A stretch of DNA of 64,000 nucleotides from Nitrobacteraceae bacterium AZCC 1564 (GCA_036924835.1 JBAGRR010000001.1:3301001-3365000), one strand, 5' to 3'. Shown: positions 1 through 8,994, numbered from the stretch's first letter. The notes: generated by a model from the letters alone, not told the origin. Translations and numbers: made by a program.

Positions 1-902
1 CAGACTTCGCCGGCGCCGGTCGCGTTGATGGTCGCGCACAGCCCGTCCCAATCGGCGTGATCGGAGATCACCAACGGCAATTCGATTCCCTTTTGCCGCG
101 CGCGGGCGCGCACGCGCATCCAGCCGGACGCGAATGCGGCGACAGGATCTGGAAATCGCCGTGTCCAGATATCCGTGATCGCAGAAGGCGGCGCCAGCGT
201 GATGGTGCCGGCGAGGTCTGCCTTCTTCATGCCTTTGGCGGAGCGCAGCTCTCCGAGCGAAACGCCGCGGCTTTCATAATAGCGAGTGATCTTCTCCATC
301 GCGCCGTGCAGATAGATCGGCGCGTCGTACCCGGCCTCGCGAATGAGCGCGATGACGCGCTGCGCCTTGCCGAGCGAATAGGCGCCGACCAGATGTGCGC
401 GCTCCGGAAACAGTGCGGCCGATGCGAGTAACTTCGCGATTTCTCCGATCGGGTCGCTGTGGCGAAATACCGGCAATCCGAATGTCGCCTCGGTGATGAA
501 AACGTCGCACGGCACGATCTCGAACGGGGCACAGGTGGGATCAGGCGTATCCTTATAGTCCCCGGATGCGACGATGCGCGTCTTGCCGCTGGTTACGGCG
601 ATTTGCGCTGAGCCGAGCACGTGGCCGGCTGGATGAAACGTAACGCTCACATCGCCGAGCATGACTGTCTCACCGTAGGTGATGGCTTGCGTGGTGCGCG
701 CGAAGTTGTCGCCGTAGCGCAGCCGCATCATGTCGAGGGTTTCCTGCGTGGCCAGAACAGCGCCGTGCCCCGGGCGCGCGTGATCGGAGTGACCGTGGGT
801 AATCAGCGCCCGCTCGACAGGCCGCACTGGATCGATGTGAAACCCGCCAGGTTTGCAGCAAAGTCCGGCGGCGACGGGTATGAGGATGTCTTGCGGACGC
901 AT
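1..902 (-). CDS. ligase-associated DNA exonuclease (MBL/beta-CASP), 3' end outside window
   Basis: Metallo-beta-lactamase-fold nuclease of the family found with the bacterial ATP-dependent ligase of the cisplatin/DNA-damage cluster. The minus-strand frame stays open to the left edge, so the C-terminus is missing. The metal-binding motif THGHSDH lies near residue 40, followed by PAGHVLGSAQI, typical of this nuclease family (related to mRNA 3'-processing factors). I start at the ATG giving MRPQDIL because family members usually begin MRP; an in-frame ATG at 932 would add ten residues. The ligase gene normally follows this one and would lie beyond the left edge. Function in end processing during repair is known for the family by association only. 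Confidence 0.9.
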   Translation of the reverse strand, partial: MRPQDILIPVAAGLCCKPGGFHIDPVRPVERALITHGHSDHARPGHGAVLATQETLDMMRLRYGDNFARTTQAITYGETVMLGDVSVTFHPAGHVLGSAQIAVTSGKTRIVASGDYKDTPDPTCAPFEIVPCDVFITEATFGLPVFRHSDPIGEIAKLLASAALFPERAHLVGAYSLGKAQRVIALIREAGYDAPIYLHGAMEKITRYYESRGVSLGELRSAKGMKKADLAGTITLAPPSAITDIWTRRFPDPVAAFASGWMRVRARARQKGIELPLVISDHADWDGLCATINATGAGEV

Positions 903-959
903 CTCGGATATATAGGCGGCCCTAAGCGTCATTCGAGTCTGCCCATATTTGCGCAGTTG

Positions 960-1127
960 CTAGTGTCCCGAATCCGAAGTTCGCCCATACCGCAGCGCGC
1001 TTCGTAGCGAACTTCGGATTCGAAAGGACACTAGCAACCTATGATTCTAGTGTGGTTTAGGTCCAGAAGTTCGCTTAAAGGTCTCGCCAAGAAAATGAAG
1101 CGAACTTCTGGACCTAAACCACACTAG
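960..1127. repeat. paired palindromic repeat, element 1
   Basis: Two long hairpins in tandem. Hairpin A spans 960-1034 with arms CCGAATCCGAAGTTCGC and its reverse complement; hairpin B spans 1047-1127 with arms GGTTTAGGTCCAGAAGTTCGC (21 nt, written here as GGTTTAGGTCC + AGAAGTTCGC). Each begins and ends with CTAG. The 12-nt linker AACCTATGATT recurs almost unchanged in element 2. The element fills the space between two divergent genes and stops 9 nt before the methyltransferase start codon, leaving no clear Shine-Dalgarno. No reading frame for a transposase is present. Similar elements lie at 13045, 16739, 25195 and 55506. REP- or MITE-like, class not recognised. Confidence 0.9.
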
Positions 1128-1136
1128 GCCGTATTC

Positions 1137-2063
1137 ATGTCTTCTTGGTTGTTCCTGTCCTCCGGCAATCTGATCGCCGACCGCCGATTCGATTTCGGGC
1201 GCGATCTGCAGTTGCGCGGCGATTTGTCTGCGGCCGCTGATCTGATGATGCAAGCGGTAGAGCTCGAGCCTGGCTTTGCTTCGGCGTGGTTCTCGCTCGG
1301 GGAGCTCCGTGAACAGCTTGGAGAGCGGGAGGAAGCCATCAATGCCTATCGCCGCGCCCGTGATGCCGATCCCGCCGACAGGCACGGCGCTAAGTTGAGG
1401 CTGATGCGCCTCGGTGCCGAAGATCTATCGGAAATGCCTGCGGGCTACGTCACTGCGCTGTTCGATCAGTATGCGCCGAAGTTCGACAAGTCGCTGGTTG
1501 ATGATCTGAGTTATCGCGGGCCGCAGGTGCTGCTCAAGGCAGTGCTCACTGCGTGTCACGCTGGGCGTCTTCCAGCGCACTTCCGCCGGGCTATTGATCT
1601 TGGATGTGGGACCGGTCTCGCCGCGCAGGAGTTTGCCTCGGTGGTCGACGAGTTCATTGGGATTGACCTGTCGTCCGGCATGATCGAGCGCGCCCGGGCG
1701 GCTGGTCTTTATACGCGGCTCGATGTCGCCGACATGCTCGAAGGGCTCCGGGCGGAAACTGATGCCAGCGCCGATCTCGTGATGGCCGCGGACGCATTTG
1801 TTTATGTGCCCGACCTGACGTCCATCATTGTGGAGGCTGCACGTGTATTGCAGCCGCAAGGCATGCTGGCCTTCACCGTTGAAGCATACTCAGGCGACGG
1901 CTTCATTCTTGGCCGTTCGTTGCGCTACGCGCATAGTGCGGGCTATCTGCGCAAAACGCTTGAAAGCGCGGGGCTGATGGTCTCAGCAATTACGCCGGTA
2001 TCCACGCGCATGGAGGCGGCAGAGGCCGTGCCGGGGCTGGTCGTCACCGCAACCAAGCCCTAA
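1137..2063 (+). CDS. TPR-containing class I SAM-dependent methyltransferase
   Basis: 308-residue protein. Residues about 20-80 form one or two TPR-like helical hairpins (GDLSAAADLMMQAVELEPG, then GELREQLGEREEAINAYRRA). The C-terminal two thirds is a class I methyltransferase with the SAM-binding motif I AIDLGCGTGLA near residue 152, acidic GIDLSSGMIERAR and the VMAADAFVYVPDL strand. The substrate cannot be told; related proteins are annotated as putative methyltransferases of unknown target. The ATG is only 9 nt after a palindromic repeat and has no obvious ribosome binding site, so the start is moderately sure. It lies between the two arms of the ligase-associated repair cluster; whether it acts with them is unknown. 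Confidence 0.85.
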   Translation: MSSWLFLSSGNLIADRRFDFGRDLQLRGDLSAAADLMMQAVELEPGFASAWFSLGELREQLGEREEAINAYRRARDADPADRHGAKLRLMRLGAEDLSEMPAGYVTALFDQYAPKFDKSLVDDLSYRGPQVLLKAVLTACHAGRLPAHFRRAIDLGCGTGLAAQEFASVVDEFIGIDLSSGMIERARAAGLYTRLDVADMLEGLRAETDASADLVMAADAFVYVPDLTSIIVEAARVLQPQGMLAFTVEAYSGDGFILGRSLRYAHSAGYLRKTLESAGLMVSAITPVSTRMEAAEAVPGLVVTATKP

Positions 2064-2081
2064 TGCCAAAATTTCAGCCAA

Positions 2082-2117
2082 CAAAAAACCCGGCGTTTTG
2101 CGCCGGGTTCTTGTTTT
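2082..2117. terminator. bidirectional Rho-independent terminator
   Basis: Perfect 9-bp stem AACCCGGCG / CGCCGGGTT with a TTTTG loop, flanked by an A-run on the left and CTTGTTTT on the right. It sits between the convergent methyltransferase and outer membrane protein genes; read on the minus strand it is followed by TTTTTTGTT, the better of the two terminators. Confidence 0.85.
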
Positions 2118-2136
2118 GGATCGCGGTGTTGCGAGA

Positions 2137-3552
2137 TCAGTACTTCGCAACAACAGGCGAATTGAAGTGATAGTTCAGGCCGGTGCGGAAGATGTGTTCC
2201 TGCACGCGAGTCGTGAAGGTGTGATCGAAGCCACCGATTGTGTAGGTATCGGTTGAGCGGCCGAGATCGATGTAGAGGTATTCGGTCTTGGCGGTCCAGT
2301 TCTTGCCGAACAGGCCGAGGAATTCGAACGGCGTTTCGATGCCGCCACCCACCGTGTAGCCGGTCTTGGTCTTGTCGAAGGTCTGATCGATGCCGGCGGG
2401 GATGAAGCCGAGAAACTCCTGAACGCGGGTCTTCACGCCGCCGTAAGCCAGACCGCCCGTGGCATAGAACAGGGTCGAACCGAGCGAATAGCCGACGCGA
2501 CCGCGAACCGTGCCAAACCACTGCAGCTTCTGGTCGAACGACGCGAACTGGCTGCTGGTGCAGTTCAAGATGCAAACGCGGTTTTCCTGCAAGCTCGAGC
2601 CCTGGATATCGGCTTCAAGGCCGTACACCCAGTTGGCCGCCTGCCAGTTGTAACCGATCTGGACACCGCCGAAGTAGCCATCCGGGCTGAGGTTGAATTT
2701 TGAAGTGGGCCCGCCTGCAATATCCAGAGTGCTGCGATTGAGGGCAGTGCCGCCGCCGCCATTGCCGCCGATGTAGAAGCCGCTCCAATTCGCAATGGGC
2801 TCGGGGGCGTAGATCCCCGTACCGCCGATGCGATAGTTCAGACCGGCACGGAAGATATTGGCCCGGACATCCGAACCCAAGACGAATCCATTAACCGGCG
2901 TTAAGCCGTTCTGATTGCCAAGGTCGACATAGAGGTACTCGATCTTGCCGGTCCAGTTGCCGCCCAGTGCGGCTTCAACGCCGCTACCGATCGTCCAGCC
3001 GGTACGCGTGCTGCTCAAAGTCACAGAGTCGGCCGGGTCTGCGAAGTTGTTAAACGTCGTCTTGACGTTGCCGTAAGCGAAGCCGCCCGTGAAGTAGGTC
3101 AGGACCGAGCCAGTGGCGAGACCAATGCGGCCACGAGCCGTGCCGAACCAGTCGATCTTCTGGTTCAAGCCAAACCCGTTACCTACACCGCAGGCGCCCA
3201 CGCTGAAGCAGGTGCGGTCATCATCGAAACCTGCGCCTTGAATATCGGCTTCAACGCCGAGAACGACGTTTCCGAAGCCGAGGAGGTTGCCGTACTGCCA
3301 GTTATAGCCGATCTGGCCGCCGCCGAGGGCTCCAAGCCCGCCGAGACGGGCCGCGTCGCCAGATCCCGGACTAGCCAGCGTGGTGTAGCTGCGGTTAAAT
3401 CCGACGCCCGCGTTCACACCAGCATAGAAGCCGGTCCAGTTGTACACCTGAGCGACCGGGGCCTTGTAAATCGGAGCTTTGGTCGGCAAATCAGCGGCTT
3501 GTGCGCCGACCGCGCTACCAATCAACGCCGTTGCGGCAATAATCTTCTTCAT
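2137..3552 (-). CDS. outer membrane protein with two tandem Omp25-type beta-barrel domains
   Basis: 471 residues with a clear signal peptide (MKKIIAATALIGSAVGAQA, cleavage before ADLPTK). The mature part contains two successive copies of the Omp25/Omp31/opacity-type barrel: copy one runs from YNWTGFYAGVNAG to FRAGLNYRIGG, copy two from NWSGFYIGGNGG to FRTGLNYHFNS. Each copy has the internal GYNWQ, ADIQG, WFGTARGRIG/WFGTVRGRVG and TEYLYIDLG signatures. Such proteins are abundant surface porin-like proteins in Hyphomicrobiales; single-barrel members are about half as long. A GGGGGTC Shine-Dalgarno precedes the ATG closely. The gene has its own terminator at 2082-2117 and probably its own promoter in the 260-bp gap upstream. 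Confidence 0.92.
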   Translation of the reverse strand: MKKIIAATALIGSAVGAQAADLPTKAPIYKAPVAQVYNWTGFYAGVNAGVGFNRSYTTLASPGSGDAARLGGLGALGGGQIGYNWQYGNLLGFGNVVLGVEADIQGAGFDDDRTCFSVGACGVGNGFGLNQKIDWFGTARGRIGLATGSVLTYFTGGFAYGNVKTTFNNFADPADSVTLSSTRTGWTIGSGVEAALGGNWTGKIEYLYVDLGNQNGLTPVNGFVLGSDVRANIFRAGLNYRIGGTGIYAPEPIANWSGFYIGGNGGGGTALNRSTLDIAGGPTSKFNLSPDGYFGGVQIGYNWQAANWVYGLEADIQGSSLQENRVCILNCTSSQFASFDQKLQWFGTVRGRVGYSLGSTLFYATGGLAYGGVKTRVQEFLGFIPAGIDQTFDKTKTGYTVGGGIETPFEFLGLFGKNWTAKTEYLYIDLGRSTDTYTIGGFDHTFTTRVQEHIFRTGLNYHFNSPVVAKY

Positions 3553-3812
3553 AAGACCCCCAGAAATGCAGTGCGAATCCTTCGCGGTTGACGAACTCTA
3601 CATCGCATAAATCAATTTAGCTGTAACCCGGGAGCAACACGCTTCAGCCGTGAATCGGGATTGGCTAAGGTATCGTAAAGCTTGAGGTTTTTCGGGGCAG
3701 CCGATCCGTCCGGACCAAATAATTATTTCCATGCATCGGCGGCCTGTTTTGCGGAAGACTCTGGATTTCGCCCGCTCTCGACCCAACGGGCAACAATGCT
3801 TACCTCTGGGTT

Positions 3813-6380
3813 GTGAGCTCAAATCCCCAACGGATCACCGACGCCGAAATCCTGCCTGACGCATTCGCTCGGTGGTTTGCCGGGCGGGGCTGGGCTCCGC
3901 GCTCTCATCAGCTCGATCTCCTTCAAAAAGCTCGCGAAAATCGCTCAGTCCTGCTGATCGCGCCGACCGGTGCGGGCAAGACGCTGGCCGGCTTCCTGCC
4001 GACGCTGGTGGAGTTGGGCACACCGCAGCTAGTCACTAAACCCGCGAAAGTGACGTCGACCGGGAAGGCCGTGGTCCGTGCCGGGGGACTCCACACACTG
4101 TACATCTCCCCGCTCAAGGCGCTCGCGGTAGATATCGCCCGCAACCTGGAGCGGCCAATCGCCGACATGAAATTGCCGGTCCGGGTCGAGACTCGAACGG
4201 GCGATACGCCGGTGTCACGCCGGCAGCGCCAACGACGCTACCCGCCGGACATCCTGCTGACGACGCCCGAGCAACTGGCGCTGTTGCTGTCGTCGGACGA
4301 CGCGCCATACCTGTTTTCATCTTTGAAGCGCATCGTGCTCGACGAATTGCATGCGCTGGTGACTTCCAAGCGCGGTGATCTGCTGGCGTTGGGCTTGGCG
4401 CGCCTGTGGCGGTTGGCACCTCAGGTGACCACCATCGGCCTCTCCGCGACAGTGGCGGAGCCTGACGATCTGCGCCGTTATCTCGTCCCTCAGAACAATG
4501 ATGCTGCCAGCATGGCTGATCTTGTAATCGCCGATGCGGGAGCTGCGCCCATCGTCGAAATGCTCGACACGCGCGAGAGTTTGCCGTGGGCGGGCCACAT
4601 GGCGCGTCATGCGCTTGGCGAAATTTACGACCTCATCAAGCGCAATCGAACGTCGCTGATCTTCGTGAATACGCGTGCGCAGGCGGAAATGCTGTTTCAG
4701 GACCTGTGGCGCATGAACGACGACAATCTTGCGATCGCGTTGCATCATGGTTCGCTCGACGTGGCGCAGCGGCGCAAGGTCGAGGATGCCATGGCCGCAG
4801 GCAAACTGCGCGGCGTGGTATGTACGTCCTCGCTCGATCTCGGCATCGACTGGGGTGACATCGATCTTGTCATCAATGTCGGTGCGCCGAAGGGGGCGTC
4901 GCGCATGATGCAGCGAATTGGCCGCGCCAATCACCGTCTTGATCAGCCATCGCGCGCGGTCATGGTTCCGGCAAATCGCTTTGAGGTCCTTGAGTGCCGT
5001 GCCGCAATCGATGCAGTGGCAGAGAATGCACAGGATACGCCGCCACAGCGCACCGGCGCGCTGGATGTGCTCGCACAACATGTACTGGGTTGCGCGTGTG
5101 GAGAGCCGTTTCATTCCGACGATTTGTATCGCGAGATCAGAACCGCGTCGCCCTACATAGATCTGACGCGTGCGGACTTTGATGATGTGGTCGATTTCGT
5201 CGCCACGGGTGGCTACGCGCTGAAAAGCTATGAGCGGTTCGCCCGTATCAAGCAGGACAAGCAGGGGCGCTGGCGTGTCGCCAATCCAAAGGTGCGGCAG
5301 AGTTATCGCCTCAATGTCGGCACCATCGTTGAAGAGCCGATGCTGAAAGTGAAACTCGTGCGTGGCAAGGGTGCTGGATCGGGCTCGACCGGCGTGATTG
5401 CGCGTGGCGGACGCATGCTTGGACAAATCGAGGAGTACTTCATTGAGGGCCTTGTGCCGAACGACACGTTCGTCTTCGGCGGTGAGGTTGTGCGTTACGA
5501 AGCCTTGATGGAAGACGAGGTCTATGTCTCCCGCACCAACGACGCCAACGCCAAGGTGCCGTCCTACATGGGCGGCAAGTTTCCGCTGTCGACCTATCTG
5601 GCGGAGCGCGTGCGTCTTTTGCTTGCGGATCAGCGTGCATGGAAAGGGCTGCCCGATCAGGTGCGTGAGTGGCTTTCATTGCAATTGCTGTTCTCGCGGG
5701 TGCCTGGGCCACGCGAACTCGTCGTCGAGACGTTTCCGCGCGCCGATAAGCACTACCTGGTTTGTTATCCCTTTGAAGGCCGCCTCGCGCACCAGACCCT
5801 TGGTATGCTGTTGACGCGCCGGCTGGAACGCGCCCGTGCAAGGCCGCTAGGCTTCGTCGCCAATGAGTACGCCCTCGCGGTCTGGTCGCTCGGCGATCTG
5901 TCGCTGATGATCCGCGATGGCCGGCTCAACCTCGATGCCTTGTTTGATGCCGACATGCTGGGCGACGATCTCGAAGCGTGGCTCGCAGAATCGGCGCTGA
6001 TGAAACGCACCTTCCGCACCTGTGCCCTGATCTCGGGCTTGATCGCGCGCCGTTTCACTGGAGAGGAAAAATCGCGGCGCCAGGTGCTGTTCTCGACGGA
6101 TCTTGTCTATGACGTGCTGCGCAAGCATCAGCCGGATCACGTGCTCCTTCGCGCAGCGCGAGCCGATGCCGCCACCGGACTTTTGGACCTTCGCCGTCTC
6201 AGCGATATGCTGATGCGGATCAAAGGCCGAATCACCCACAAGGAACTCGATCGCATCTCGCCTTTGGCTGTGCCGGTGATGCTGGAAATCGGCCGCGAAG
6301 CGGTTTATGGCGAAGCGTCGGACGAGTTGTTGGCGGAAGCCGCCGAGGAACTCGTAAAAGAGGCGATGTCGCCACACTAA
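3813..6380 (+). CDS. ligase-associated DEXH-box helicase (Lhr family)
   Basis: 855-residue superfamily 2 helicase of the short Lhr type found with the ATP-dependent ligase/exonuclease/PdeM set. Visible motifs: Walker A PTGAGKT (residues 51-57), ISPLKALAVD (Ia), TTPEQL (Ib), DELH (about 177-180), GLSATV (III), LIFVNTRAQAEML (IV), the V region TSSLDLGIDWGDIDL and the VI motif QRIGRANHR (about 367). The remaining 450 residues are the Lhr winged-helix and C-terminal core. Start is a GTG after CTCTGGGTT. The stop is 14 nt before pdeM, so the two are probably co-transcribed. The family is implicated in DNA repair; unwinding here is inferred from motifs. Confidence 0.95.
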   Translation: MSSNPQRITDAEILPDAFARWFAGRGWAPRSHQLDLLQKARENRSVLLIAPTGAGKTLAGFLPTLVELGTPQLVTKPAKVTSTGKAVVRAGGLHTLYISPLKALAVDIARNLERPIADMKLPVRVETRTGDTPVSRRQRQRRYPPDILLTTPEQLALLLSSDDAPYLFSSLKRIVLDELHALVTSKRGDLLALGLARLWRLAPQVTTIGLSATVAEPDDLRRYLVPQNNDAASMADLVIADAGAAPIVEMLDTRESLPWAGHMARHALGEIYDLIKRNRTSLIFVNTRAQAEMLFQDLWRMNDDNLAIALHHGSLDVAQRRKVEDAMAAGKLRGVVCTSSLDLGIDWGDIDLVINVGAPKGASRMMQRIGRANHRLDQPSRAVMVPANRFEVLECRAAIDAVAENAQDTPPQRTGALDVLAQHVLGCACGEPFHSDDLYREIRTASPYIDLTRADFDDVVDFVATGGYALKSYERFARIKQDKQGRWRVANPKVRQSYRLNVGTIVEEPMLKVKLVRGKGAGSGSTGVIARGGRMLGQIEEYFIEGLVPNDTFVFGGEVVRYEALMEDEVYVSRTNDANAKVPSYMGGKFPLSTYLAERVRLLLADQRAWKGLPDQVREWLSLQLLFSRVPGPRELVVETFPRADKHYLVCYPFEGRLAHQTLGMLLTRRLERARARPLGFVANEYALAVWSLGDLSLMIRDGRLNLDALFDADMLGDDLEAWLAESALMKRTFRTCALISGLIARRFTGEEKSRRQVLFSTDLVYDVLRKHQPDHVLLRAARADAATGLLDLRRLSDMLMRIKGRITHKELDRISPLAVPVMLEIGREAVYGEASDELLAEAAEELVKEAMSPH

Positions 6381-6394
6381 GACAGGTAGAATTG

Positions 6395-7087
6395 ATGCAG
6401 CCCCCGCGCAGGACACATCGAGAGACGACGGTCAGCGTTGCGGGCGTCACTTTTGCCGCAGATATTTCCGGTGCGCTGTTCTGGGAAGAGCAGCGCCTGC
6501 TCGTCGTCTCCGATCTGCACCTCGAGAAGGGGTCCAGCTTTGCGCAGCGCGGCGTGTTGCTGCCGCCGTTCGATACGGCGGCGACCCTCGCACGGTTGAG
6601 CGCAGTGATCGCGCGGCATGATCCACGCACCGTGATCTCGCTTGGTGACAGTTTCCATGATCGCGAGGCGCACGAAAGATTATCGCCGGGGAATCGTGAA
6701 ACGCTCATGGCGCTGCAGGCGCGGCGCGACTGGATCTGGATTTCGGGCAACCACGATCCCGCGTTGTCGCGCGATGTCGGTGGTGTTGTCGCTGATGAAG
6801 TCGCGATTGGTCCGATCGCGTTTCGACATGACCCGACCGGCGCGACGGGAGAAATCGCCGGACATTTGCATCCAAAGGCCCGGGTTTCTACGCGCGGACG
6901 TTCAGTGGAACGCAGATGTTTCGCAAGCGATGGTGCGCGCGCCATTATGCCGGCTTTTGGTTCGTACACCGGCGGCTTGAGCATCCGCGACATGGCCTTC
7001 GCCGCGATTTTTCAGACGCTGACTTTCACCGCGCATGTCCTCGGCGATCGCCGCGTTCATGCCATTGCGGCGTCGCGCTGTTACTGA
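6395..7087 (+). CDS. pdeM: ligase-associated DNA damage response endonuclease PdeM
   Basis: 230-residue calcineurin-like metallophosphoesterase. The metal-binding motifs appear in order: SDLHLEKG (D40, H42), SLGDSFHD (D85), SGNHDP (N119, H120) and AGHLHPKA (H157, H159). This matches the PdeM family that accompanies the Lhr-type helicase and ATP-dependent ligase. I take the ATG at 6395; the TTG immediately before it is in frame but less likely, and GACAGGTAG is the best Shine-Dalgarno candidate. It follows the helicase by 14 nt in one operon and converges on the LysR gene, whose stop is 6 nt away. Confidence 0.92.
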   Translation: MQPPRRTHRETTVSVAGVTFAADISGALFWEEQRLLVVSDLHLEKGSSFAQRGVLLPPFDTAATLARLSAVIARHDPRTVISLGDSFHDREAHERLSPGNRETLMALQARRDWIWISGNHDPALSRDVGGVVADEVAIGPIAFRHDPTGATGEIAGHLHPKARVSTRGRSVERRCFASDGARAIMPAFGSYTGGLSIRDMAFAAIFQTLTFTAHVLGDRRVHAIAASRCY

Positions 7088-7093
7088 CGCTGC

Positions 7094-7957
7094 TCAAGCC
7101 GCTTTGGCTTGCACCTCGCTGCAGAATTCTGCGAGACGATCCGCGAGGCGCAGCGTTGCGGCGCTGGCGGTCGGGGATGCCACCAGCGCGACTTCTGTTT
7201 TGTCGATCGGGACAAACCCATCTTTCGCGCTGAGCGTTTGATGGTCCTTTTGAATCGCAATCTCGGGCAGGATGCTCAATCCGAGGCCCGCGGCCACCGC
7301 CGCCTGAATCCCTGACAGGCTAGAACTCGTGTAGGCCATATGCCAATTGCGTCCCGCCGATTCGATCGCATGAATAGCACGTGTGCGATAGAGGCATCCG
7401 GTTGGAAAGAAGATCAGCGGGAGCGATTGCGCTTTCGTATCGATCGGGTTGGCCTTGCTTGTGACCCAGTGCACGCGTTCGGGCCAGACCGCAATGCCGC
7501 CTCTCTCACCTGCGTCACGCTTGAGCAATGCGAGATCGATATCTCCGCGCTCGAGGTCGCGTCGCAGATAAGTGCTCTGGTCGGCACGCACATCAAGACG
7601 TATGCCGGGCCGCGAGCGCGCAAAGCTGGCGAGCAGCTTGGTTAAGCGATAGGCCGCGAAATCTTCTGGGATGCCGAGGCGCACGGCGCCTTCCGCGGTG
7701 GGACGAGCCAACACATCGCGCGCCTCTTCGGCGAGCGACAGAATACGGCGCGCATAGGAGAGCAGCCGTTCGCCATCTTCGGTGGGCGTTACGGTTTTGC
7801 CATTGCGGTGGAGAAGCGCCCGGCCAAAGTCATCCTCGAGGCGCTTGATTTGCTGGCTGACTGTTGACTGGGTGCGGTGAACGCGTTCGCTGGCGCGCGT
7901 AAAGCCACCGGCCTCAACCACGGACACGAAGCTGCGCAGGAGATCCAAATCCAGCAT
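7094..7957 (-). CDS. LysR family transcriptional regulator
   Basis: 287 residues with the N-terminal winged helix-turn-helix (LDLLRSFVSVVEAGGFTRA, ERVHRTQSTVSQQIKRLE) and a periplasmic-binding-protein-like effector domain (VRLGIPEDF onward). The second ATG is chosen because GGAGGACGCC stands just before it; the longer reading begins 12 nt upstream. It is divergent from the EamA transporter, with a CATTTT-N7-AAAATG palindrome in the gap. LysR proteins commonly control the divergent neighbour, so control of the exporter is a reasonable inference; the effector is unknown. Confidence 0.93.
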   Translation of the reverse strand: MLDLDLLRSFVSVVEAGGFTRASERVHRTQSTVSQQIKRLEDDFGRALLHRNGKTVTPTEDGERLLSYARRILSLAEEARDVLARPTAEGAVRLGIPEDFAAYRLTKLLASFARSRPGIRLDVRADQSTYLRRDLERGDIDLALLKRDAGERGGIAVWPERVHWVTSKANPIDTKAQSLPLIFFPTGCLYRTRAIHAIESAGRNWHMAYTSSSLSGIQAAVAAGLGLSILPEIAIQKDHQTLSAKDGFVPIDKTEVALVASPTASAATLRLADRLAEFCSEVQAKAA

Positions 7958-7970
7958 GGCGTCCTCCATT

Positions 7971-7989
7971 CATTTTTCCACTGAAAATG
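7971..7989. promoter_or_regulatory. candidate LysR operator
   Basis: CATTTT-N7-AAAATG, a 19-bp palindrome 13 nt upstream of the LysR start and inside the divergent LysR/EamA gap. Its symmetry and position suit autoregulation plus control of the exporter. No binding data; inferred from position and symmetry. Confidence 0.45.
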
Positions 7990-8055
7990 ATTTTATGATT
8001 TAATTTCCAAATGGCAAGGTCGAGGGCTAGATCGGGTGGCACAAGGAGACGTGCA

Positions 8056-8976
8056 ATGACCGACGCTTTGTCCGTACCCGCCACGCGCAGCACCAGCCTG
8101 ATGCCGCTTTATGTGATCGGCTTTTGCCTGCTCTGGAGCGCGTCGTTCGTGGCCGGAAAGATCGGCGTGACCGAATGTCCGCCGCTGATCCTGCTGACCG
8201 TACGGTTTCTGGCAGCTGGTGTTCTGATCCTTGGATTCGCGGCTGTCCGGGGCGGTGAGCGGAACTTGTCGCGTCGCGATATTCGCGTGTATGCGCTGAT
8301 CGGTGTCGCCAACAACGCGCTCTATCTGGGTCTTGGCTATATCGGGCTGAAGACGATTTCGGCGGGGCTTAACGCATTGATCGTGAGTGCTAATCCCGTA
8401 TTTGTCGCGGTCCTCGCAGCCGTATTCCTGGGCGAGCAGATCACATGGCAAAAGGTCGTCGGATTGCTGCTTGGCGTCGCTGGTGTGGCGCTAATCGTCG
8501 CGCATCGTATGTCGGTAGGAACCGACAGCCCCATTGGAATCGCGTTTTCAGTCGGCGCGCTCGTGTCGATCGTTGCCGGCACGATCCTGTTCAAGGTGCT
8601 GGAGCCGAAGGGAAGTCTGCTGGTCGGCAACGGAATTCAGAACATGTCCGGTGGACTTGCGTTGATGCCATTCGCGATGATGTTCTCGAATTTTTCCGAT
8701 GTCGTACCGAGCGGGCGATTGTTCCTGGCGCTTGGTTATCTCATCGTGTTCGGATCGATCATCGCCTTCGTGCTTTGGTTCCATCTGTTGACGACAATCG
8801 GTGCGACAGCGGCAAGTAGCTATCACTTCCTGATGCCGCCGCTCGGAATGCTGTTTGGCTGGATGATCCTGGGCGAACACATCGCGGCCTTTGATCTGCT
8901 TGGCGTTCTGCCAGTCGCCTTAGGCATTTATCTCGTGACGCGTCCGAACGCTCCACCGGTTCAGCGTTCGAACTAA
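8056..8976 (+). CDS. EamA/DMT family transporter
   Basis: 306-residue inner membrane protein with about ten hydrophobic segments in two EamA repeats (first near LLWSASFVAGKIGVTECPP, second near SVGALVSIVAGTILFKVLEP). The family exports amino acids or other small metabolites; the substrate is not predictable from sequence. The ATG at 8056 follows AAGGAGACGTGCA; an upstream in-frame start at 8011 lacks such a site. Divergent from the LysR gene and 18 nt before the metallohydrolase, with which it may be co-transcribed. Confidence 0.92.
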   Translation: MTDALSVPATRSTSLMPLYVIGFCLLWSASFVAGKIGVTECPPLILLTVRFLAAGVLILGFAAVRGGERNLSRRDIRVYALIGVANNALYLGLGYIGLKTISAGLNALIVSANPVFVAVLAAVFLGEQITWQKVVGLLLGVAGVALIVAHRMSVGTDSPIGIAFSVGALVSIVAGTILFKVLEPKGSLLVGNGIQNMSGGLALMPFAMMFSNFSDVVPSGRLFLALGYLIVFGSIIAFVLWFHLLTTIGATAASSYHFLMPPLGMLFGWMILGEHIAAFDLLGVLPVALGIYLVTRPNAPPVQRSN

Positions 8977-8994
8977 CCTGCGGGAGGAATGATT

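Noticed and set aside
3598..3822. 74-residue minus-strand frame in the porin/helicase gap
   Set aside because: Arg/Cys-rich, no ribosome site and no family resemblance; treated as noise in a promoter region.
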